Shown: positions 1 to 9,413, counted from the first letter of the stretch. The stretch: 64,000 bases of DNA from Syntrophobacterales bacterium (GCA_023512475.1 JAILZL010000001.1:137516-201515), one strand, 5' to 3'. Notes: generated by a model not told the origin, from the letters alone. Numbers and translations: made by a program.

Positions 1-1404
1 CTCACCTTCTCCAAACGCCTCCCCGCCGCCCGCCTGGCCAAATGGCAGGCCTTGGGCATCTCCCCCCGGGGGGTGGACTGGGAAGTGACGGAGATGCTGC
101 ACCGCACCCACATGGGGGTGGACAACGACTATGTCAACCTCCTCCTCCAGGCCCTGCGCTGCGCCCTGGCGGACGGCTGGGGCGGCTCCATGATCGCCAC
201 CGAGATTTCGGATGTGCTCTTCGGCACCCCCACCCCCACCCCCAGTGAGGTGAACATCGGCGTCCTCAAGAAGGACCAGGTGAACATCATCCTCCACGGC
301 CACAGCCCCCTGGTGAGCGAGATGGTGGTGCGGGCCGCCCAGGAGCCGGCCCTGCTGGCCCGGGCCCGGGAGCTGGGGGCCGCCGGCATCAACCTGGCGG
401 GGCTGTGCTGCACCGGCAACGAAGTGCTGATGCGTAAGGGCATCCCCATGGCCGGCAACCACCTGGTGCAGGAACTGGCCCTCCTCACCGGGGTGGTGGA
501 GGCCATGGTGGTGGACTACCAGTGCATCATGCCGGCGGTGCCGGAGGTGGCCGCCTGCTATCACACCCTGTTTTTCACCACCTCCGCCAAGGCCAAATTC
601 CCCAAGGCGGTGCATCTGCCCTTCAGCCCGGAAAACGGCGAGGCCCTGGGCCGGGAACTGGTGAGCCGGGCGGTGGAGAACTTCGCCCGCCGCCATCCGG
701 CCAAAATCCACCTCCCCGACGCTCAGACGGTGCGCCAGATGAGCGGCTTTTCCGTGGAGGCCATCCTTAGGGCCCTGGGGGGCACGCCGGAACCTCTCCT
801 CCACGCCATCAGGGCGGGCCAGATCCGGGGCGCCGCGGCGGTGGTGGGGTGCAACAACCCCAAGGTCACCCAGGACCTGGGCCATACCACCATCACCCGG
901 GAGCTCATCGCCCATGACATCCTGGTGGTGGATACCGGCTGCACCGCGGTGGCCACCGCCAAGGCGGGCTTGAAGCAGCCGGAGGCCGCGGCCCAGGCGG
1001 GTCCGGGCCTCCGGGCCGTGTGCGAGGCTTTGAAGATCCCGCCGGTCCTGCATATGGGCTCCTGCGTGGACAACACCCGCATCATCAACCTGGTGGCGGC
1101 CCTGGCCAACGCCCTGGGGGTGGACGTGGACCAGCTCCCGGTGGCCGCCGCGGCGCCGGAGTGGTATTCGGAGAAGGCCGCGGCCATCGGCTGCTATGCC
1201 GTGGCCACCGGCGTGTTCACCGTGCTGGGGGTGACGCCCCCGGTTTTGGGCAGCAAAAACGTCACCGAACTCCTCCTCTCCGGCCTCCAGGAGCACCTGG
1301 GGGCCTGTTTTGCGGTGGAGCCCGACCCCCGGAAGGCCGCCGCCCTGATGATCCGCCACATCGAGGGGAAACGCCAGGGGCTGGGGCTGGACAGCCGGCT
1401 GTAA
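1..1404 (+). CDS. cooS: Anaerobic carbon monoxide dehydrogenase catalytic subunit (5' end cut by window)
   Basis: Ni-Fe-S carbon monoxide dehydrogenase, which interconverts CO and CO2 with ferredoxin as electron partner. The frame is open from base 1, so the N-terminal part with the B- and D-cluster cysteines lies outside; 467 residues are visible of roughly 630-680 usual. Cluster-binding motifs seen in order are LHGHSP, CCTGNE, DYQC, GCNNPK, DTGC and MGSCVDN, and the C-terminus ends at a normal place (GLGLDSRL). No acetyl-CoA synthase, CooF or CooC gene follows, so whether it serves acetate metabolism or CO oxidation cannot be told here. The family is certain; the physiological role is inference. 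Confidence 0.95.
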   Translation, partial: LTFSKRLPAARLAKWQALGISPRGVDWEVTEMLHRTHMGVDNDYVNLLLQALRCALADGWGGSMIATEISDVLFGTPTPTPSEVNIGVLKKDQVNIILHGHSPLVSEMVVRAAQEPALLARARELGAAGINLAGLCCTGNEVLMRKGIPMAGNHLVQELALLTGVVEAMVVDYQCIMPAVPEVAACYHTLFFTTSAKAKFPKAVHLPFSPENGEALGRELVSRAVENFARRHPAKIHLPDAQTVRQMSGFSVEAILRALGGTPEPLLHAIRAGQIRGAAAVVGCNNPKVTQDLGHTTITRELIAHDILVVDTGCTAVATAKAGLKQPEAAAQAGPGLRAVCEALKIPPVLHMGSCVDNTRIINLVAALANALGVDVDQLPVAAAAPEWYSEKAAAIGCYAVATGVFTVLGVTPPVLGSKNVTELLLSGLQEHLGACFAVEPDPRKAAALMIRHIEGKRQGLGLDSRL

Positions 1405-1702
1405 ATGGGGGTGGTTCACCCAGGGTGAGGGAGAAGGGGCCAGTGGGGCGGGGCCGCCGTAGTCCCGCCCTCCTCCCCATGAATCTTGCCGGCATACTCC
1501 CGGGGGAGAGAGGAGGGGCGTGCGGCCCGCTTCCCTCCCCCCACCGTCCGACCCTGGCCGCAACGACAGTCCCAAAAGAAGCCGAGGGACCTCGGCAGTC
1601 CCCCTCCCCCGGGGCCCGCCGCCGAAAAGGATTGACAATCCGGGCGGCGCACAGTAAGAAATAGACCAAAATACGCCGCATTATTTCAGGGAGGGGAGCA
1701 TT
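1405..1702. other. Intergenic gap between cooS and trxA
   Basis: About 300 bases without a convincing gene. Just after the cooS stop, GGGTGGTTCACCC (1408-1420) could form a small hairpin, but no T-tract follows. The right end carries the trxA promoter candidate and ribosome binding site. Nothing else was recognised. Confidence 0.6.
1632..1660 (+). promoter_or_regulatory. Candidate sigma-70 promoter of trxA
   Basis: A perfect TTGACA (1632-1637) is followed after 17 bases by TAAGAA (1655-1660), which matches the -10 consensus at three positions. It sits about 43 bases upstream of the trxA ATG, which has a GGAGGGGAG ribosome binding site. The -35 is strong and the -10 weak. Confidence 0.5.
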
Positions 1703-2029
1703 ATGGCGGGTGAACCCTTGGAAGTGAGCGACGCCAGCTTTGAGGAGGACATCCTCAAGTCCGACATCCCGGCTCTGGTGGACTTCTGGGCGGCCTGGTG
1801 CGGGCCCTGCCGGGCGGTGGCCCCGGTGGTGGAGGAACTGGCCCGGGATTATGCCGGCAAGGTGAAGGTGGCCAAGATGAACGTGGATGAGAACGCCAAG
1901 ACCCCGGCCAAATACGGCATCCGCGCCATCCCCACCCTCATCATCTTTAAAGGCGGCCAGGTGGTGGAGCAGATCACCGGCGCTGTCTCCAAGGGCGTCA
2001 TCGAAGCGGCTTTGAAAAAGGCCCTGTAA
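1703..2029 (+). CDS. trxA: Thioredoxin
   Basis: Small cytoplasmic disulfide reductase of 108 residues, the usual length for thioredoxin 1. The active site WCGPC lies at about residues 33-37 after the typical PALVDFWAA strand, and the cis-proline segment AIPTL is present. ATG 1703 follows a purine-rich GGAGGGGAG site at a proper distance. Thioredoxin reductase starts 13 bases after its stop, so the two probably form one transcript and a complete NADPH-thioredoxin couple. Confidence 0.97.
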   Translation: MAGEPLEVSDASFEEDILKSDIPALVDFWAAWCGPCRAVAPVVEELARDYAGKVKVAKMNVDENAKTPAKYGIRAIPTLIIFKGGQVVEQITGAVSKGVIEAALKKAL

Positions 2030-2042
2030 TTTTGCCCCCGGC

Positions 2043-2975
2043 ATGACCTCCTGGGATTACGACGTCATCATCATCGGCGGCGGCCCCGCCGGTCTGACGG
2101 CCGGCATCTACACCGGGCGGGCCCGCCTCAAGGCCCTCCTGGTGGAGAAGCTCATCCATGGCGGGCAGATGATGACCACTGACCTGGTGGAAAACTACCC
2201 CGGATTTCCCGAGGGCATCTCCGGTCCGGAGTTGAGCGACCGTATGCGCCGGCAGGCGGAGCGCTTCGGGCTGGAAATCATCACCGGGGAAGTCCAGGAG
2301 ATCAGGCCCGGCGACCCGGTGCACACCGTAGTGCTGGCGGACCGGGAGCTCACCGCGCCCGCCCTGATCATCGCCACCGGCGCCAGCTACAAGCACCTGG
2401 GGGTTCCCGGCGAGGCGGAGCTCGTCGGCCGGGGCGTCAGCTTCTGCGCCACCTGTGACGGCGCCCTCTATCGGGATCAGGAGATCGCCTTGGTGGGGGG
2501 CGGCGACACCGCCCTCACCGAGACTCTCTTCCTCAGCCGTTTTGCCCGCAAGATCCATCTCATCCATCGCCGGGACCAGTTTCGGGGGGCCAAATATCTC
2601 CAGGAGCAGGTCCTGGCCTTGGACAAGGTCCAGGTCCACTGGGACTCGGTGGTGGAGGCCTTTGAGGGGCAAGACGCCCTGGAAGCGGTGCGCCTGAAAA
2701 ACGTCAAAACCGGCCAGGTGACCCGCCTGCCGGTGAGCGGCTGCTTCGTGGCCATCGGCATCACTCCCAACACCGCCTTCCTCAAAGACCTGCTGCCCAT
2801 GGATGAATGGGGTTTCCTCTTTACCGATGCCGACATGGCCACCACCATCCCCGGCATCTTCGCCGCCGGGGACGTGCGCTCCAAAAACCTCTGGCAGATC
2901 GCCACCGCGGTAGGGGACGGCGCCATCGCCGCCCACGCGGTGGAAAACTACCTCAACCGCCTCCGCAAGGAGTAA
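2043..2975 (+). CDS. trxB: Thioredoxin reductase
   Basis: FAD/NADPH flavoprotein of 310 residues that reduces thioredoxin. Visible are the N-terminal FAD-binding GGGPAG, the redox pair in FCATCDG at about residues 136-142, the NADPH-binding GGGDTA, and the C-terminal FAD motif FAAGDVR. The length is typical of low-molecular-weight TrxB. ATG 2043 lies 13 bases after trxA; no strong ribosome binding site is seen, which fits translational coupling. Ferredoxin-dependent reductases of the same fold exist, but the NADPH motif favours TrxB. Confidence 0.96.
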   Translation: MTSWDYDVIIIGGGPAGLTAGIYTGRARLKALLVEKLIHGGQMMTTDLVENYPGFPEGISGPELSDRMRRQAERFGLEIITGEVQEIRPGDPVHTVVLADRELTAPALIIATGASYKHLGVPGEAELVGRGVSFCATCDGALYRDQEIALVGGGDTALTETLFLSRFARKIHLIHRRDQFRGAKYLQEQVLALDKVQVHWDSVVEAFEGQDALEAVRLKNVKTGQVTRLPVSGCFVAIGITPNTAFLKDLLPMDEWGFLFTDADMATTIPGIFAAGDVRSKNLWQIATAVGDGAIAAHAVENYLNRLRKE

Positions 2976-2980
2976 CTCCC

Positions 2981-3694
2981 ATGCAGCGCCTCAGGTGGGC
3001 CCCCCTCGGCTTGGTGTTGTGCCTGGCCCTCAGCGGCTGTGGCACCATGAAGGGCTGGTTCTCCAAAAAAAAGCCGGACAAACCCCCGGATGTCCTGGCG
3101 GAAGAGGGCATCAAGCAGTTAAAGAAGAAAAAATATGAAGACGCCATTGAGACCTTTGAAAAACTCAAGGACCGCTATCCTTACAGCGATCAGGCGCTTC
3201 TGGCCCAGGTGAAACTGGCGGACGCCTATTTCTATAAAAAGAAATACGAGGAAGCCCTCCAGTCCTACAAGGAATTCGAAAAGCTCCACCCCACCAACAA
3301 GGCCGTCCCCTATTGCATTTACCGCCAGGGGCTGTGCTATTATATGCAGCGCTCCACCATCGACCGGGATCAGACCCCCACCGCCAAGGCCATGGCGGAA
3401 TTCAAACGGCTGAAAGAGAAATTCCCCGACTCGGAATACGTCCCCAAGGCCGAGGCCTACATGGCCAAATGCCGGCAGGATCTGGCCGCCCATGAATTTT
3501 ACGTGGGGGAATTCTACTACCGCACCAAACGCTACTCTTCGGCGCTGGAACGCTTCCAGACCCTGGCCCAGGAATACCCGGAATACAAGTCCGCCCAGGT
3601 GAAGGATTACATCGCCAAATGCCAGACCCTGGCGAACCATCCGGAAAAGAGACCCGGAAATTTCATCACCAACCTCTTTGACGCCCGCTGGTAA
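2981..3694 (+). CDS. bamD: Outer membrane assembly lipoprotein, BamD-like (TPR)
   Basis: A 237-residue lipoprotein. The N-terminus MQRLRWAPLGLVLCLALSGC is a lipoprotein signal peptide with lipobox LSGC (Cys20), which decides the start at ATG 2981, five bases after the trxB stop; the open frame extends further upstream but only inside trxB. The mature part holds about five TPR helices with typical pairs such as DQALLAQVKLADAYFYKKKY. BamD belongs to the Bam complex that inserts beta-barrel proteins into the outer membrane. The fold and length fit BamD; another TPR lipoprotein such as YbgF/CpoB is less likely because there is no coiled coil. Confidence 0.85.
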   Translation: MQRLRWAPLGLVLCLALSGCGTMKGWFSKKKPDKPPDVLAEEGIKQLKKKKYEDAIETFEKLKDRYPYSDQALLAQVKLADAYFYKKKYEEALQSYKEFEKLHPTNKAVPYCIYRQGLCYYMQRSTIDRDQTPTAKAMAEFKRLKEKFPDSEYVPKAEAYMAKCRQDLAAHEFYVGEFYYRTKRYSSALERFQTLAQEYPEYKSAQVKDYIAKCQTLANHPEKRPGNFITNLFDARW

Positions 3695-4008
3695 TGTCTC
3701 CGGGGAGGGCCGGGGCTGACCCAGCCCCGCTCTCCCCCACCCTGTCCCTCTCTCCCGTCATCGGGGGCGCCCCAATTCCCGGTCACCGGTCGGACCCAGG
3801 AGTGTGAGTTTATTCGGGGCTTGCCCCCTCGTTTTTCCAGGAAATGCCGGCAGGGAAGAGGGCCCCGGCTCCGGTAGTTGCTGCCGGAAGCCCGGTAAAC
3901 AGGTCACCCGAAACCCGCGGGCTGCCGGGCCGGGCGGCCGCCCCGAGCCCGTGGGCTCCGGGGTCTGCACCCAGATCCGGAGGCGGGCCCCTATCCCGGC
4001 CAGTCGCC
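3695..4008. other. Intergenic gap between convergent bamD and surE
   Basis: 314 bases between the converging ends of bamD and surE. It contains a GC-rich inverted repeat (GGGGCTG / CAGCCCC, about 3711-3731) and a weak terminator candidate near 3816. Short open frames here have no ribosome binding site or recognisable sequence. Confidence 0.6.
3815..3836 (+). terminator. Weak rho-independent terminator candidate after bamD
   Basis: A short GGGG/CCCC stem around CTTG (3816-3827) is followed by GTTTTTCC. The stem is only 4-5 bp, so this is a weak candidate for ending the trxA-trxB-bamD transcript. Confidence 0.3.
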
Positions 4009-4773
4009 TTACCGTAGCTTCAGCTCCAGGCCCTCCAGGGGGACGAGGCTGGGGTAGTGGGTGAGATCAAAGCTGATGGGGGTGATGGAGATGTAGCCGG
4101 CCTGCAGGGCGCCGTAATCGGTGTTCAGGTCCAGCTCCTGGCGCTCGTTGATCTCCGCCAGCCAGTAATAGACCCGCTCCCGGGGATCCACCCGGCGCTC
4201 GAAGTGCTCCACCAGGCGGCCGGTGTCCTGGCGGGTGATGCGGATGCCCAGGATGTCCGCCTCCGGCCGGGCGGGCAGGTTGACGTTGAGGCACACTTTG
4301 GGGGGCCAGGCGGGCCAGCCGGCCAGGGCCGCCACCAGACGCCGGGCCAGGCGGGCGGGGCCGGAGAAATCCGCCTGCCGATAGGTGTCCAGGGAAAAGG
4401 CGATGCCCCGGATTCCCAGGATGACCGCCTCGGTGGCGGCGGACACGGTGCCGGAGTAAAGCACGTTGATGCCCACGTTGGGGCCCAGGTTGATGCCGGA
4501 GACCACCAGATCCGGGGGCCCGTTTAACAGTTCCGCCAAGGCGATCTTCACGCAGTCCGCCGGGGTGCCGGTCACCGACCATCCCCTGACCCCGCCCGGC
4601 AGCAGCACCTCCTTGACCCGCAAGGGGTGGCTTAAGCTGATGGCGTGCCCCACGGCACTCTGTTCCGTGTCCGGGGCCACCACCGCCACTTCCCCCACAT
4701 GGCGCAACTCCCGGTACAGGGCGCTCAGCCCGGGGGCGAAAATGCCGTCATCGTTGGTCACCAGGATTTTCAT
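4009..4773 (-). CDS. surE: 5'/3'-nucleotidase SurE
   Basis: Survival protein E, a metal-dependent nucleoside 5'(3')-monophosphatase, 254 residues as usual. It opens with the metal site MKILVTNDDGIFAPGL (NDDG at residues 7-10), followed by APDTEQSAVGHAIS and the conserved VSGINLGPNVG. The start at 4773 begins directly with the first beta strand. It lies 126 bases downstream of the DUF4340 gene on the same strand, so it may be transcribed as the tail of that ABC operon or from its own promoter; none is obvious. Confidence 0.96.
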   Translation of the reverse strand: MKILVTNDDGIFAPGLSALYRELRHVGEVAVVAPDTEQSAVGHAISLSHPLRVKEVLLPGGVRGWSVTGTPADCVKIALAELLNGPPDLVVSGINLGPNVGINVLYSGTVSAATEAVILGIRGIAFSLDTYRQADFSGPARLARRLVAALAGWPAWPPKVCLNVNLPARPEADILGIRITRQDTGRLVEHFERRVDPRERVYYWLAEINERQELDLNTDYGALQAGYISITPISFDLTHYPSLVPLEGLELKLR

Positions 4774-4899
4774 CCGTCAGCAGTCCTGTGGTGTCGTCGC
4801 CGCTCTCCCGTTTTCGGCAGGACCGCGGGCCGGATCTTCCGCCCCTGTGAGGCAGGCTGCCGGCCTCCGGCCTGCCGCCTGCCCGCGGCCTGAGGTGGA

Positions 4900-6249
4900 T
4901 TAAGGGGGGGTGCCGCTCTTGTCCGGAGGCGGCTGGACGAGGCGGGCCAGGTCGCCCTGCCACTGCTCCAGGCCGCTCTTGGGCAGGAGCGCCGTCTCCT
5001 GCTTGCCGCCCCGCTCCAGCCGCACGGTGAGCTTGTCCTTGTCCGCCTTCCCTATCTGGGTCAGGCGGAAAAGGAGTTCCCCGGCCCCATCCCGCACCTC
5101 CACCAGAAACTCCCGCTTCCCGCTCCCGGCCTGAGGGAGCAGCCGGTCATACTCCAACTCCTGGAGCTTGATGAGGGCCGCCTCCAGACGCACCGCGGGC
5201 TGGCGCACCTCCCGGCCGTCGGGGCCGGTGAGTTTCCAGGCGTCCTTCTCCTTCACCCCGGTCCACGGCTTGTCGGGCGGCCCCCAGCTCAGCCGGGCCG
5301 CCTCCCCCACCTCCCCGGACCACAGGCGCCGGTCCTCCAGGGTGGCGGCCAGCCCCAGCAGGCGCTGCCCCACCTCGGACTCCACCAAGAACAGCTCTCC
5401 TTTCGCCTCTTGGCGGGCATAGTAATCGCCCTCCCGCCGGCCGCCCAGGATCAGGCTCTGGGGCGGCTGCTCCGGCAGGAAGACGCTGACCTCGGCCGTG
5501 GGGAGGGGGGCAAAGCCGAGCTGGGACTCCGGGGGAGGAACGGGGACAAATTCCTTCACCCGGGCCAGGGTGAGGAAGCGCAGGAAGGCCTCCAGGCGGT
5601 CCTTGCGCACCTTGACCTCCTCCCGGCCGTTCCAGCGCCACAGTCCGGCCGGGGTCTTTTCCAGCTCCAGGGTGCCGGGGCCGGCGGCCAGCCGCACCTT
5701 GGTCACCTTCTCCGGGGCAAAGTCAAAGAGCGTCTTGTCCCGGAAGGCCTCCAGGGGCCGGTCCAGGGTGTCTTTGGTGGCGGCGCTCAGGGTAAAGAGG
5801 CGGTTTTCCTCCCCCCGCTGCACGTAGTAGCCCAGCTGCCCGGGGGTGGCCTGGCCCACCTTCAGCCGGTGGGTCTGGCCGTGGGCCGTCACTTCCACCA
5901 CCAGGGGGGGCTGGTCCAGGCCATAGGCCTTGGGGTCCCCCAGCTCCCCCAGGTCCCGCTCCCGGTCCAGGGTGGCCAGCAGACTGGCCTGGCTGCGGGC
6001 GGTCTCCTGATCGGCCTTGGCCTGCAAGGGTTTTTCCAGCCGCCAGGTCTTCTCCTGGCGCACCAGGCGGATCTCCTGGTCTTTTTTCCGCAGGACGATG
6101 GCGGTGATCTCCTCCTCCTTCACCGGCAGGAGGCGGCGGGCCTCCCGCTCCTGGCGGGCGGTGCGTTCCTGGTGCCAGGAGACGAGGAAGTAGCCGGCCG
6201 TCAGCACCAGCAGGATCACCACCAACGACAGCAGACGGCGGGGATGCAT
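4900..6249 (-). CDS. DUF4340 domain protein of a GldA-type ABC system
   Basis: A 449-residue protein with one N-terminal membrane anchor (MHPRRLLSLVVILLVLTAGY) and a large beta-rich extracytoplasmic part of two to three DUF4340 repeats (for example ITAIVLRKKDQEIRLVRQ near residue 40). Start ATG 6249 is chosen over an upstream extension because GGAGG lies six bases before it and the anchor begins there. It follows the GldG gene by 13 bases. In many bacteria this gene sits after GldA-F-G genes; its function is unknown, perhaps an accessory of the transporter at the cell envelope. Confidence 0.85.
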   Translation of the reverse strand: MHPRRLLSLVVILLVLTAGYFLVSWHQERTARQEREARRLLPVKEEEITAIVLRKKDQEIRLVRQEKTWRLEKPLQAKADQETARSQASLLATLDRERDLGELGDPKAYGLDQPPLVVEVTAHGQTHRLKVGQATPGQLGYYVQRGEENRLFTLSAATKDTLDRPLEAFRDKTLFDFAPEKVTKVRLAAGPGTLELEKTPAGLWRWNGREEVKVRKDRLEAFLRFLTLARVKEFVPVPPPESQLGFAPLPTAEVSVFLPEQPPQSLILGGRREGDYYARQEAKGELFLVESEVGQRLLGLAATLEDRRLWSGEVGEAARLSWGPPDKPWTGVKEKDAWKLTGPDGREVRQPAVRLEAALIKLQELEYDRLLPQAGSGKREFLVEVRDGAGELLFRLTQIGKADKDKLTVRLERGGKQETALLPKSGLEQWQGDLARLVQPPPDKSGTPP

Positions 6250-6262
6250 GCCCGATCCTCCC

Positions 6263-7693
6263 TCAGCGGCGGGCCCGACGGCGCACATAGGCCGCCACCC
6301 CGGCCGCGAGCATGGCCCCGGGGATCACGATCAGGGTAAGGAAAAAGAGGCCATAGATCTGCCAGCTGGTGAGGCTCAAGGGCTGCGGCTTTTTCTCGTC
6401 CCGCCGGATGAGGATCTGCTTTTCCTCCTCCGCCAGGAAATTCACCGTGTTGAGAAACAGATCGCCATTCATGGAGAGATTGAAATAGCCGTTGGTGGCG
6501 AAATCCACATCCCCGAACACCGCCAGGTAGGCGGTTTTGCCCTTCTCCTGGGGCTTATCCGGCGCCGCGGTGGGCCCCGCCGCGGCGTCCTTGCGCTCCG
6601 GCGGCTTCAGCTCCACCAGCACCGCCAGATTGAAGGGGCCCTGCCGGTCCTTTTGGGGATTGAAGTCCCACTCCTCCTTTTTCAGAACCTCCCGGCCGAT
6701 CTTCTCCCAGCTCGTCTGGGTGGAGAGGGCCAAAGGCAGGCCGGCGGCTCCGGGGAGATCCCGGCGCAGGCCCAAAGGCCGGGCCAGGGGAAAGAGGGTG
6801 ACCACGTTGGTGAAGTCCCGGGTGATGCGGTGCGGGCCGTACTTCACCGCAATGGGCATGACCACGCTGGCCCCCAGGGCCTGGCTCACCTGATTGTGAT
6901 CCAGGACCAGACCGTCGTTGAGCTCCACCCCATAGCCGGCCAGGAAATCCTTAAGGCCCGCATCCTGGAAGGGCTCCAGCATCATCAGGAGCCGCCCGCC
7001 CCGGCCCAGATACTCCTTCAGGGCGGCGATTTCCTGGGGGAAGAGGGGCTTGACCGGCCCGGCCACCACCACCGCCGCGGCCTCCGGCGGGATCTTGCCC
7101 TGCTGCAGGAGATTGAGCTCAGCCAACAGAAAGCCCTCGTTTTCCAGGGCCCGCTTGGCGGTGAGGAGGCCTTCCCGGCGGGGCTCCTCCAGGCTCCGCT
7201 CCCCGTGGCCGGTAAGGAAGTAGACCTTTTTCTGCTGGGGCCGCAGAAGCCGGCGCAGGGCCTCGGAGAGAGCCTCCTCGTCGGCCCGGTCCGCCATCTG
7301 CCGGCGGCCGTCGTATTCCAGGAGCACATTTCCCGGAAACCGGAAGCCCGCCTCCCGGGCCTTGTGGGGCTCCCGGTCCGGGTCCACAAAGGTGAAGGAC
7401 ACCTTGGGGTTGGCATAGGCGTAGTTTTCCAGCACCTCCCGGGCCCGCTGCCTGTCCCCCTGCCCCTCCGGGAAAAAGGCGGTCAGGGTCAGCGGCTTGT
7501 CCACGTCTTTAAGGAGCGCCAGGGTGACGGCAGTGAGGGATTGGGATTTGCCCTGGGTCAGATCCAGGCGCCCGGGGTAGCGGCCCGCCAGGAGGTTGAC
7601 CACCACCAGAATGGCCAGCACCAACGCCACGGCGGCCGCAGAGCCGCCGCCATAAAGCACGGTGCGGGTGGAGAGACGATCACGCAGAGCCAC
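6263..7693 (-). CDS. gldG: GldG-family ABC transporter component
   Basis: About 476 residues: N-terminal transmembrane helix (AAAVALVLAILVVVNLLAG), then a periplasmic GldG/ABC-2 auxiliary domain beginning RLDLTQGKSQSL, with the family motif YFLTGHGERSL near the middle, and a second transmembrane helix at the C-terminus before a basic tail. GTG 7693 is chosen as start because it lies 14 bases after the permease stop and just before the membrane helix; a TTG at 7720 in the same frame is possible. It forms an operon with the ATPase and permease upstream and DUF4340 downstream. The transported substrate is unknown. Confidence 0.85.
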   Translation of the reverse strand: MALRDRLSTRTVLYGGGSAAAVALVLAILVVVNLLAGRYPGRLDLTQGKSQSLTAVTLALLKDVDKPLTLTAFFPEGQGDRQRAREVLENYAYANPKVSFTFVDPDREPHKAREAGFRFPGNVLLEYDGRRQMADRADEEALSEALRRLLRPQQKKVYFLTGHGERSLEEPRREGLLTAKRALENEGFLLAELNLLQQGKIPPEAAAVVVAGPVKPLFPQEIAALKEYLGRGGRLLMMLEPFQDAGLKDFLAGYGVELNDGLVLDHNQVSQALGASVVMPIAVKYGPHRITRDFTNVVTLFPLARPLGLRRDLPGAAGLPLALSTQTSWEKIGREVLKKEEWDFNPQKDRQGPFNLAVLVELKPPERKDAAAGPTAAPDKPQEKGKTAYLAVFGDVDFATNGYFNLSMNGDLFLNTVNFLAEEEKQILIRRDEKKPQPLSLTSWQIYGLFFLTLIVIPGAMLAAGVAAYVRRRARR

Positions 7694-7707
7694 GGCACCT
7701 ATCCATC

Positions 7708-8478
7708 TCAGGCGCGCCAACGGCGGGATTCCAGCTGCCGCTGGGTGAGAAACAGGAAAAAGTAGATGAAACTCAGGTAAAAGACCACATCCCGGGTGTC
7801 GATGACCCCCCGGGCCAGATTTTCAAAGTGCTCCAGCAGGGACAGGGCGGCAAACAGCCCCCCCCAGCCCGCGGCCCCCAACTCCTGCTGCCAGCCGATG
7901 AGCCAGAACAGGAGCAGGAAGGCAAAGGCCAGCACCGCGGCGATGATCTGGTTCTCCGTGAGGCTGGAGGCGAACAGCCCCAGGGCCAGACAGGCCCCCC
8001 CCAGGAGCACCAGCCCCAGATAACCGCTGGCCAGGGCCCCCCAGTCCAGACGGGTTATCGGCGCCACCGACAGGGGATAGATGACGGTGATGGCCAGGAG
8101 GAGGAGATAGACCAGGAGGGCCGCCAAAAATTTCCCCCCGATAATGGCCGCATCGGTGAGGGGATAGGTGAAGAGGAGCTCGGCGGTGCCGGAGCGCTTC
8201 TCCTCCGCCAGCAGGCGCATGGTGATCAGGGGGACCAGAAACAGAAAGACGATGGCCAGGGTGCCGAAAAGCGGCCGGAAGACCATCTGCTGGGGGGTGA
8301 GCATGGCCGCCAGTTGCGGGTTCTGGGCCCCCTGGAAGCTCAGGAGGTTGTAATACAGCAGGTTGGCGTAGAAAAAGTACCCCCCCAGGAGCAGAAAGCA
8401 GAAGCCCACCAGATAAAAGATGGGGGTGGCGAAGTAGATGGTGAGCTCTTTCCGCACCACCGCCCCGATGCCGGACAT
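7708..8478 (-). CDS. gldF: ABC-2 type permease, GldF-like
   Basis: A 256-residue integral membrane protein with about six transmembrane segments, typical of the ABC-2 permease family. It starts MSGIGAVVRKELTIYFATP, where the ELTIYF segment is the usual amphipathic entry helix before the first membrane span. ATG 8478 is preferred to an upstream in-frame start because it lies two bases after the ATPase stop. With the ATPase and GldG it makes a transporter of the gliding-type family, common in non-gliding bacteria too and of unknown cargo. Confidence 0.88.
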   Translation of the reverse strand: MSGIGAVVRKELTIYFATPIFYLVGFCFLLLGGYFFYANLLYYNLLSFQGAQNPQLAAMLTPQQMVFRPLFGTLAIVFLFLVPLITMRLLAEEKRSGTAELLFTYPLTDAAIIGGKFLAALLVYLLLLAITVIYPLSVAPITRLDWGALASGYLGLVLLGGACLALGLFASSLTENQIIAAVLAFAFLLLFWLIGWQQELGAAGWGGLFAALSLLEHFENLARGVIDTRDVVFYLSFIYFFLFLTQRQLESRRWRA

Positions 8479-8480
8479 CC

Positions 8481-9413
8481 CTAGGCCTCCTCCTCCGTCA
8501 CCAGATTGAGGAAGACTTCCTCCAGGGTGAATTCCTGGGCCTTGAGTTCCCACAGGTTCCAGCCCCGGCCCACCACCAGGCGGGCCAGCTCGGGCCGGAG
8601 ATCGCCGTCGTCCCGGCCCACCACCAGATAGCGGTGCTCGCCCAGGGGGGAGACCTCCTGCACGCCCTCCAGCCCCTGAAGCGCCGCCAGCACCTCCTCC
8701 ACGGGCCCGTCCACCGCCAGATGGACCCGCAGGCCCCGGCTGAGCTGGCGGGAGAGGTTCTCCGGGGTGTCCGAGGCGATGATCTGGCCCCGGTTGATGA
8801 TGATCACCCGCTGGCAGAGCTGGCTCACCTCCGGCAGGATGTGGCTGGAGAGGATCACGGTGTGCCGTCCGGCCAGCTCCTTGATGAGCTGACGGATCTC
8901 CACGATCTGGGACGGGTCGAGCCCGATGGTGGGTTCGTCGAGAATCAGGAGGGGCGGGCGGTTGAGGAGGGCCTGGGCCAGCCCCACCCGCTGGCGGAAG
9001 CCCTTGGAGAGGGCGCCGATGCGGGTGCCCACCACCTCACTGAGGCCGCACTCCTGCACCACCTGCTTCAGCTCCGCCCCCCGCCGGTCGCCGGTCACTC
9101 CCTTGGCCCGGGCGGCAAAATCCAGAAACTGGCGCACGGTAAGGTCGGGGTACAAGGGCACGTTTTCCGGCAGATAGCCCAACGAGCGCCGGGCCTTGAG
9201 GGAGTCTTCCACCACATCATGGCCGTTGATGCGGGCGCGCCCGGAGGTGGGGGTGAGGTAGCCCGCCAGAATCTTCAGGGTGGTGGTCTTGCCGGCGCCG
9301 TTGGGCCCGAGAAAGCCCACGATCTCGCCCGCGGCCACCGCGAAGCTCACCCGGCTGATGGCCAGGTGGGGGCCGTAATACTTGGTCAGGTCCTGAACCT
9401 CAATCATCATCAC
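8481..9413 (-). CDS. gldA: ABC transporter ATP-binding protein, GldA-like
   Basis: A 310-residue nucleotide-binding subunit. Walker A GPNGAGKTTT at about residues 38-47, the signature region LSKGFRQRVGLAQAL and Walker B LLILDEPTIGLDP are intact, so it should hydrolyse ATP. About 80 extra C-terminal residues resemble the regulatory tail seen in ABC-2 drug and lipid exporters. It is the first gene of a four-gene minus-strand operon with the permease, GldG and DUF4340 genes. Confidence 0.93.
   Translation of the reverse strand: MMMIEVQDLTKYYGPHLAISRVSFAVAAGEIVGFLGPNGAGKTTTLKILAGYLTPTSGRARINGHDVVEDSLKARRSLGYLPENVPLYPDLTVRQFLDFAARAKGVTGDRRGAELKQVVQECGLSEVVGTRIGALSKGFRQRVGLAQALLNRPPLLILDEPTIGLDPSQIVEIRQLIKELAGRHTVILSSHILPEVSQLCQRVIIINRGQIIASDTPENLSRQLSRGLRVHLAVDGPVEEVLAALQGLEGVQEVSPLGEHRYLVVGRDDGDLRPELARLVVGRGWNLWELKAQEFTLEEVFLNLVTEEEA

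Noticed and set aside
2807-2980. N-terminal extension of the BamD-like protein
   Set aside because: It overlaps the trxB coding region and would precede a clear lipoprotein signal peptide at 2981.
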